A stretch of DNA of 64,000 nt, from positions 24,374,089 to 24,438,088 of the forward strand of contig NC_049979.1 of assembly GCF_000003815.2 (NCBI RefSeq). Reading direction: 5' to 3'. A program made the translations under genes and the position numbers. The DNA comes from Branchiostoma floridae. Lineage: Eukaryota; Chordata; Leptocardii; Amphioxiformes; Branchiostomatidae. Below the pieces are notes generated by a model. The model saw only the letters and a list, made by a program, of their open reading frames with translations, was not told where the DNA came from and did no database searches. Positions 57,064 to 64,000 of this stretch are shown one piece after another (the stretch's first letter is position 1; the number at the start of each line of letters is the position of its first letter).

Positions 57064-59222
57064 CATATATTCCAAAATTTACAGTGGGGCATATGGCTAT
57101 GTTATAGCTGTACCAAATTCCACGTCATTCAGGCTTGAAATGAAGGCGTGGCGCCATCTGGCTCGATGGTGGATACCCAATCGAACTCGGATCACATTCA
57201 CGGGAACACAGCCTGATCTTGAGAAAGCTTGATTAGATTTGGATTTAGGTTCAAGCCAATGAATTTTATGTTTTTCAATCACGTTACTTGTTTTGAAGAT
57301 TAATTTTGAAGTTCATGAAAAAAATTCAAATGTTTTCCTACTAGCCCTCGTTTCGGTACTTCGTCAGCCACATTCTTCAGGTAAATAAATAAGTAAACAA
57401 ACAAACAAATAAACAACAAACAGATTATCAAGCCTTTGGCGTGTGAGAAGAATTTTGATTGTGCGCATGAGCTACAAAATACATTATCTGATAACCTGAT
57501 GAAACTATTCACGGATGCGGTTTTGCAGTTTGATCAAATCTTGATGAAATTTGCTACATATAGACGTCTATAGAGGGGCCGCTACTGCCGGAGGGGGCCC
57601 CTTAGCACCTGTGGGTGTGTACATGTACGATCTGACAAATGGGTCCTGTCTGCACTTCATCTGAGCGTGTCGTATGAGGTCGTATTCGTGTGTATAAGGA
57701 TGATGTTCCGTCTATAGTATCCAAATATTGTATGGGAAAATATATCCTATACAACGGACAAAATTCTGATGCAACGTTGATCGAACGTACGTCCAACACA
57801 ACCGTGATGAATCTTTTGCAACTTATCATGTACAAACCTGGTAATACTAAGTAACTGAGATTTCAGGCTTGTCAAAGTGTTGAAATTGTGTTGGTTGTTA
57901 TTGTTGACAGTTGACTTTGACACTCATTATGTCAATGCAAACAATAAACCACCGGGCTGATAGGCCTGATCCCGCGCGTGTGCATTTTGTTCTGGGACGG
58001 CAGTGCTGGTCCTGTAATTTTTTTCAACTCACGTGACTATGACGTCACTATCGTCCGCCATGTTGGATGGTACACCTAATAAGTCGCCAGAAAAATTTAA
58101 ATCTATATTTGTAATTACAAGGTTATTCGACTACACAAATATGAGTGTTGTCTGGATATAGTCAACTTGTCTAGACATAATAAACAATAGTATTTCAATT
58201 CATGTTACAATAGTGGCAATCACAGACATTGTTACATGTATGTTTCTTATGTCTACTATCTATGTCTCATATTTCCCCAAGTTCACGTACTTGCAATTAG
58301 CACGAGCTGGCAAGTAACCTTAACTATAATGTAATTACAGCGAGTGATTAACACGTTATGCACACGCAAATTTATCACCAAATGTCACGTAGCTCTCCAC
58401 TCTAAACTTTACATTCATGTCTGGCACATCCCAAAAACCGTTCAGACGGAATAATTTCGGAGCGAGTCTCTGATATGAAATTCCGTACCCCAGCTGCCCA
58501 TCGTCGCGTTCGCACTTTGGGCAGATAATGATAGATTTGCGCCGAGTGACATTTAAGTCATCTAAATTATAAATTGAAGATGTCGTCACCAGGGACCGGA
58601 GTTTCTCCTGAGACAAGGTGGAGAAGGAAGGCCATTCGTTAGGATTTCATCCTTGATATTTCTATTCGCAATCCTTTCCAAAAAAAGCTATTTCTTCAAA
58701 ATCACGATACACGTAATTGCAGAATGGTATTAGTGCTGAGATTGTAGCGGGTGTTTTTAATCAGAAGATCATTTCAAGGCCAAAGTCACACATTTGGATT
58801 ATTCCAAGGAGAAGCGAAGCTGAAGGAAATTTTTAAAAAAAAAAATAGAGGAAACAATATGATGTATTCTATTGTAAAATAGTAACCAGATTGTGGAAGG
58901 TTATTTTTCTCGATTAGAAGGATATTTCAAGGCTGAACGTACGCAGTTTGATTAATCCATTGAGACGTGAAGCCGTTGAGGGAGAAGGAGAGAGAGAGTT
59001 TGTGTTGTGTTTGTATTCCAGTCACGCGTGTGTTGTGACGATTTAGGGTAATACAGTCTGCACGGGCTTGGCTCGCACGTCAGGTCAGGCCGGGCTCTAT
59101 CGATCGCTCACGCAATCCCGCACCGCCAGTCTGTCATCCCGCCACGCCGTCCCCCTGGGCGCGGCAACAGCGCACCAGCGCCGGCTCATCTGGCCACGGG
59201 GAGTCGCCCAAGCGTTGGTCAG
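57064..59222. other. Intergenic, no supported gene
   Basis: Mostly AT-rich, turning GC-rich at 59060-59220. CACGTGACTATGACGTCACT at about 58030 has a diverged relative at about 59750 (CACGTGACCATGACGTCAGT), so these are probably copies of one interspersed repeat. The minus-strand frame 58356-58616 has no ATG start and no recognisable motif. Confidence 0.45.
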
Positions 59223-59427
59223 AACGACACTAATTATGCGCCAAACAACGCTGGAGTTCTATAGGGGCGAACCGTCATAGAATCACGGTTCTGACGGTGA
59301 GCTCACTACCTAACGGTGTGTGTACTTGTCTGTGAAATAGACGGAAAGCTTAGTTCTCTTAGAAGAAAACGACACTAATTATGCGCCAAACAACGCTGGG
59401 GTTCGAACCGTCATAGAATCACGGTTG
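59223..59427 (+). repeat. Pair of about 60-bp direct repeats
   Basis: AACGACACTAATTATGCGCC followed by AAACAACGCTGG and ACCGTCATAGAATCACGGTT occurs at 59223-59291 and 59368-59427. The first copy has a short insertion (AGTTCTATAGGGGC). The 76-bp spacer is unique. The repeat ends in a small inverted motif, AACCGT ... ACGGTT. Confidence 0.85.
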
Positions 59428-60313
59428 TACCTTATCAGTCAGGTCTGCTTGATTTCCTGTTCCGTGCCGTCAAGAATCCTAACTATACTTATCAATATAC
59501 ATGAAACGCAGCACACACATTTATACTTTAATGACTATACGCGCCCTGAATCTGTCTGCTGATTTTCTATAAGCATTAATATCTTCTCAAGAGTGGATGT
59601 GTAATTAGCAATAACAAGACGGTCTTATGCCAAATGCATATGTTGCATATTTTGGGTGATTATGTGACACACGATGCTAGAATAATATGAATATAAAATC
59701 CGCGAAAATATTTCCAAGCAAGGTGAATATGTAGAGTGATTTCACCCACGTGACCATGACGTCAGTAAATTCAGAAGTCTGACTCTTCCAGGTTTTTAAC
59801 CAACCAACATGGCGTTTGTGACGTCATGTGAATACATCCAAACGCGAACCTTCAGTAAAAGAAAAAAAAAATATTCTTGCACCGTTCAATAAAAATGCAA
59901 ATCGCGTAATCGGTCGATGTCAGCAGTTATTAGTTTTTTTTAAAGATTTGTTGAAATAAGAAAATTACAGATGATTCTCTGATATTTGGCTGGAATACTT
60001 GATTGATCCCTGATCCACGAAACTCATTTTATGTACACGTATAACCCCTGAAAGACAATATTTGATTGTGTGTATGCTGGTAATACTCCGTAATCTATGA
60101 GCAGCCAATTTCACCACCAGGTTTCTATTGAAGCTAAACCTCTAAATCTGCATGTATTTTCTGCAAAATAATTTTATGTCGAAGTTGCCTACCCACGGTC
60201 AACCCAAATTGCAATTACTCAGGCCTGCAAAAAGCATGAAAGGCTATGTCTAGTTTTGCATCCTTCATTATAAAATGACCACCGAGAAACAGGAGGGAAT
60301 AAGCCCTTTCATA
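59428..60313. other. Intergenic, nothing recognised
   Basis: AT-rich sequence. Apart from the TGACGTCA-bearing repeat fragment near 59745-59830, nothing is supported. Confidence 0.5.
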
Positions 60314-60536
60314 CTAGTTCTCACACATGCGCGGGCGAAAGGATCTCTGGGTAATATGTCAAAGTTGAAGGCCCCCAGAAAATCAACATTCCACAATTTG
60401 CAGGCGCCATTACGTTCCGGACATTTTTACACAAATCGAAACAATGGTAGAGACAAGACTGCTGACGTCTGAGGGCCTTCGACTTTGACATATTACCCCA
60501 AATTCCTTTTACCCGCGCATGCGTGGGAATTAGTGA
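60314..60536. mobile_element. MITE with about 55-bp inverted ends (GCGCGGG ... AATATGTCAAAG)
   Basis: ACATGCGCGGGCGAAAGGAT ... GGGTAATATGTCAAAGTTGA on the left is the inverse of TCGACTTTGACATATTACCC ... TTTTACCCGCGCATGCGT on the right. The total is 223 bp. The frame across it is an artefact of the repeat arms. Confidence 0.85.
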
Positions 60537-61115
60537 TTACTCAAACAAGGCTGTAATCAAAATAATATGTTTCTCATAATGTTTATACTAGATACATCTA
60601 GTGTTACATCTATTGTGGCTTTGAACTCTCATTGTATAAAGATTAGTATACAATGGAAAGTCTGGAGATACAGGATGTTCACAAACAGTACTAATAGATA
60701 GCTTCAACGATCTCGAAAGAAGTAAGGGTATACTACATCATTTTTTTGTACATGTACTTAACCAACATTGAGTAGTACGGTATTGGGTGTTATATCATGT
60801 CATCTTGTGTCATAGTCTCATTCTTCGCGGAATTTTTCTCGCAGTTTTTTGTCAGCGAGGCTATGCAAGAACCTACCAACTACTTTGACAACCTTTGTTT
60901 CAAGACAGTCGAATTTTCTACGACACATCCACGCCTTTCTCGACGCTTTCTTTGCTGTTGCACGCCTATCGCACGACAAATGTGAAAAGGAACCTGATGT
61001 ATATTCCGTCAATTAAAACGTTTTTGTACGCTATTAGCGGGATGGTCCTGTCAACAATTGTTTTTGGCACTATTGACAGGATTTTCTTTTTGATTAACCT
61101 CGTGACCTTATCAAA
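60537..61115. other. Intergenic, nothing recognised
   Basis: Short unsupported frames on both strands. Confidence 0.5.
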
Positions 61116-61244
61116 GCTAACCCTAATCCTAACCTTAACCTTAATTCTAATCCTAATCTTAACCTTAATCCCAACCTTAACTCTAGCCCAAACTCTAATC
61201 CTAATTTTAACCCTATTCTTAACCCCAACCTTAACCTAAGCCCT
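61116..61244 (-). repeat. Degenerate telomere-like (CCTAAY)n tract
   Basis: About 21 hexamers of the form CCTAAC, CCTTAA, CCCAAC, TCTAAT, close to (CCCTAA)n but mutated at nearly every unit. This is the telomeric C-rich strand orientation, opposite to the tract at 33198. Confidence 0.75.
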
Positions 61245-61301
61245 AAGGATAATCCTGTAAAATGGTATAAAAATAAAACCTATTTACTTCCCTAGGCAAA
61301 A

Positions 61302-61505
61302 ATGACAGGCCATAACTCTTCAGATGAGCTAAAGCACAGATTCTTTGAACGGATGTCTACAGATATCGATGTGAAGGTCTTTTCAGTCAACAAGGCTTTC
61401 TTGAAGGAATATCCTGTCAATAGCCATTGTCTAAATCTATTGCACTCAGAGATCATCTACAACACGTCCTCTTCTGAGCACCATAAAGTGATTTATGATC
61501 ATTAA
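61302..61505 (+). CDS. Hypothetical 67-aa ORF
   Basis: The frame opens with AAAAATGACA just after CCCTAGGC, an acceptor-like AG, and ends TAA. It is hydrophilic with a basic-acidic start (DELKHRFFERM) and no membrane segment or family motif that I know. It may be an exon with the frame at 61997 downstream, or chance. Confidence 0.22.
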   Translation: MTGHNSSDELKHRFFERMSTDIDVKVFSVNKAFLKEYPVNSHCLNLLHSEIIYNTSSSEHHKVIYDH

Positions 61506-61996
61506 TGATTCACGATTCGTCAGTCCATTCATATATCATTGCAACACATTAAGGTGAAGGGAAGCCTAAATAGCCACAGAGATTTAGTAAGCTTTATTGT
61601 TGCCTGGAGATTTAGTTAATCCTTATAAAGGGTGGCATTACGAGTCGCTTAATCACGCAAGGTGTCCGTTTCACCACATAAGTCCTCCTGCGGACCCTTA
61701 AGTATAGTATTTCTCATAAATCCATAGCTATCCTGACGCATCGGGATAGTTTTGCAGAGGGGAGCGATATTATGTGTGTCAGAATCGATCATCTTTCATT
61801 TCCAGAACAGATCGTATTGATTTTATGATCTGTAGAAGGGAAGGATCAGATGGCCCGTGTGACAATATGTAAATGTGTACATGTGTGCGAATCTTTTTGC
61901 GTTTCTATTATGTAATTGTGTACTAAATGCGTGTGTCAAGGGGAATAATTAAGGGTACTTAAAGTGTTTATATATTATTTTGTCCACGTGTTGGAA

Positions 61997-62260
61997 ATGT
62001 TTGATAAACGAAGGAAAAGGAAAAGTATTGAGAAGTACACATTAGAAAGTCCAGAAGAGAGCTCTTTGTACCATTCTTGGAGGATAATACACGATCTACA
62101 ATTCAACACTTCTGTTCACACGTCTGCAAACAAACAGTTCATTAACCTGTGCAGGAAGTTTGGAAGTAAACTAGACCCTGAACTACTCCCTCGGAAGATA
62201 GGACAACGTCAAGGCAGACCTACAAGAGCCTTGCACAAGCTTAGCACTGTCAATCTGTAG
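61997..62260 (+). CDS. Hypothetical basic 87-aa ORF with a downstream poly(A) signal
   Basis: From the ATG at 61997 the frame reads MFDKRRKRKSIEKYT, then mixed polar sequence, and ends LLPRKIGQRQGRPTRAL... before TAG. AATAAATAAG at 62331 lies 71 nt after the stop, as in a terminal exon. The basic tail with RQGRPTR resembles an AT-hook-like GRP core, but one motif is not enough to assign function. It could be a last exon or a transposon remnant. Confidence 0.3.
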   Translation: MFDKRRKRKSIEKYTLESPEESSLYHSWRIIHDLQFNTSVHTSANKQFINLCRKFGSKLDPELLPRKIGQRQGRPTRALHKLSTVNL

Positions 62261-62633
62261 ATAAAGAGACTCACCGACAATATCGAATTACTAAAGAACG
62301 GCTTGTTGTAAATGATCTATTTTTAGATTGAATAAATAAGGAATATGTTTATACCGCCGTACGTTCAAAGCGAAACAGGTAATAATTTTGTGTGTATATT
62401 TAGATATCATGCGTGACTACTATATTGATATTATGCGTGACCGAACAGTTTAAATTTTTTTAATAAATTGTTGTCTGTCAGAAATAACGCAATTCTACCT
62501 AAGGCTGCAAAATTCTTTCAATCTAAGAAAAATCATTCATTCATATTTGATTGATCCACTTATCTATTGATTCATCAAATTGAATTTTGTGTACAGATAA
62601 TATCGTGATTTTCCAGTAGCTCAACTGTGAGTG

Positions 62634-62880
62634 AGACTGCTACCAGTTTTAGTTGGTTCCAATTAGTCGGAAATTGGGAGACTCCGGTTCAATCCTGGGT
62701 AGGGCATCACGGTTGGGCTGCATCCGTCTTTCGGAAGGGACATAAAATGGGGTCCGTGTTCGAGGAGGTTTCCCGAGTACCCAAAGGCTAGATACCCCTC
62801 GCTGCAAAAATATACTGTGATACAGAAACAGGAAGGAAAATTGCATCCATATGCACCACTAGGCACTACAATGGTTTAAA
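62634..62880 (+). mobile_element. tRNA-derived SINE
   Basis: GAGACTCCGGTTCAATCCTGGG carries a pol III B-box (GGTTCAATCC, about 62687-62696). It is followed by a body of the common metazoan SINE form GGGCTGCATCCGTCTTTCGG, AAGGGACATAAAATGGGGTCC. The A box is poor. Minus-strand frames here are incidental. Confidence 0.6.
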
Positions 62881-63225
62881 CAAATGAACGAACAGCTAGA
62901 GAATGTTGATTTACTTGGAATTATCATGCCACAGATTGGACTGACCCATCGATGTATGGATCGAGTTTATGTTTGCGTAATGCACATCAGATCAACCTGC
63001 CTAAAAGATTTGATCTACCAATGACGTCATATCAGTCTGACCAATGATTGATAAAACATTTTATGACGTCATGTCTATCTACCTGATGATTTGCAACAAT
63101 TTTTTAAGAAACAGTTGTCCTATTCATGCGGTGTCTTCTGTACCTACCAAAATATAAAGGGCGTGGCAAGTTTCAAGCAAATGTCTGAGTGAATTTTGGG
63201 AGGGGGTGTCTCGCTATTGAGGATA

Positions 63226-63297
63226 ATCCTAAACCTCACTCAACCCTAGCACAACCCTAATCCTGACGCAACCCCAACGTCATCCTAATTCTGATTC
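63226..63297 (-). repeat. Second degenerate telomere-like tract
   Basis: Irregular CCTAA/CCCTA/CAACCC units (for example AACCCTAATCCTGACGCAAC). More decayed than the tract at 61116. Confidence 0.5.
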
Positions 63298-63760
63298 GCG
63301 CGCAAGGCCCCACTGAGCAAAAATCGGGCTGAGCAGAACTTTGGCTCGGCGTTTGCTTTGTCGAACTCGAGTGCGTAGGTGGAGAATTACTTCTCTGTCT
63401 GGTGGTTTCTCCTGCACTGCCTCATCATGTCAAACGTGGATGCAGCACGTGAAGAAGCGACATCTAGCGACAGTTGTATTTATTCATAAGTTGTGTAAAA
63501 CTGTTTCTTTGGCGATACCCAGGGGACAAAGGCATTTTTACAGGATTACTATTGCCCTGAAAATTTACTTTGATATTTACACAAAATCCCCGTGATAATC
63601 GATTTTGTAATATTTTTAAAAACTCAGGAAGCTGTGATCCTGTGTAATGTTATGTTTGGTATGATGTGCGTAAGTTTTAGCAAATCTGTTAGCACAGTGT
63701 TCTACAACAACCACTGTAAAAGAACTGACGGTTGAAAATGAAGTCTGGTGGTTTGTACAG

Positions 63761-63975
63761 TTTGTGTGTGGATGGTGTTCAGCACTAAGGACAGGTATGT
63801 TTGTGTGTGGATGGCGTTAAGCACTAAGGACAGGTATGTTTGTGTGTGGATGGCGTTAAGCACTAAGGACAGGTATATTTGTGTGTGGATGGCGTTAAGC
63901 ACTAAGGACAGGTATGTTTGTGTGTGGATGGTGTACAGGTATGTTTAAGTGTGGATGGTGTTCAGCACTAAGCAA
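63761..63975 (+). repeat. 39-bp minisatellite
   Basis: Four near-identical 39-bp units (TTTGTGTGTGGATGGCGTTA then AGCACTAAGGACAGGTATG) followed by a shortened unit and a further partial unit. The period is a multiple of three, so both strands stay open and encode a 13-residue repeat; this is a consequence of the period. Most changes fall in the GGTGTTC/GGCGTTA position. Confidence 0.93.
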
Positions 63976-64000
63976 TCTACCAGTGAGTCGAGTTCAGGAG

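Noticed and set aside
58356-58616. Minus-strand 86-codon open frame with ICPKCERDDGQLGYG
   Set aside because: It opens at TTG, lacks an ATG and a clear acceptor, and one Cys pair is not enough to claim a zinc-binding exon. It could be revisited with transcript data.
59368-59427. tRNA gene suggested by GGTTCGAACC
   Set aside because: The surrounding bases do not form acceptor, D or anticodon stems in either orientation, and the motif is part of a duplicated non-tRNA block.
1-64000. CRISPR array, bacterial operon or prophage features
   Set aside because: Split genes, SINEs, LINEs and MITEs show this is animal nuclear DNA. The tandem arrays lack constant-repeat/unique-spacer structure.

Overview
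This is animal nuclear DNA: split genes with GT-AG introns, an intronless ion-channel coding region, many short non-autonomous transposons, microsatellites and one assembly gap (34341-34752). The gene set (Shaker-type K+ channel, CCDC170 homologue, NRF-6-like acyltransferase) and the repeat style suggest an invertebrate deuterostome, most plausibly a lancelet (Branchiostoma); the species is inference, not shown.

Layout. (1) 1218-18796, minus strand: a 16-coding-exon gene for a nose-resistant-to-fluoxetine (NRF-6)-like membrane acyltransferase of about 718 aa. Its introns are packed with mobile DNA: two LINE 3' ends, several inverted-repeat MITEs, a hAT MITE with an 8-bp target duplication, a 1.4-kb TIR element, and a 4.0-kb element (4278-8284) with the A1...B1-A2-B2 split-direct-repeat layout of Ngaro/PAT (DIRS-group) tyrosine-recombinase retrotransposons. 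That element has no visible coding capacity and carries a 43-bp minisatellite with a five-unit higher-order period. (2) 19-24.5 kb: a repeat-rich interval with a 74-aa RIIa (PKA docking/dimerisation) reading frame and a duplicated small membrane-protein frame, one copy decayed and one open. (3) 24853-36682, plus strand: CCDC170 homologue in 13 coding exons (845 aa), including a 22-nt microexon; the gap lies in one of its introns and removes no expected coding sequence. An interstitial telomeric tract lies directly beside a decayed copy of the start of exon 9. (4) 36.7-44 kb: mostly empty, becoming GC-rich toward (5) 44295-46043, plus strand: a complete single-exon Kv1 (Shaker) channel of 582 aa preceded by two short upstream ORFs. 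(6) 46-64 kb: largely gene-poor, with MITEs, a SINE, degenerate telomere-like tracts, two small unassigned ORFs and a 39-bp minisatellite at the right edge.

The three main genes look functionally unrelated (lipid/drug-linked membrane acyltransferase, cilia/microtubule coiled-coil protein, voltage-gated K+ channel) and show no sign of co-regulation. The most unusual structure is the split-direct-repeat element in the NRF-6-like intron. All family assignments are by eye from translated motifs; no database search was run.
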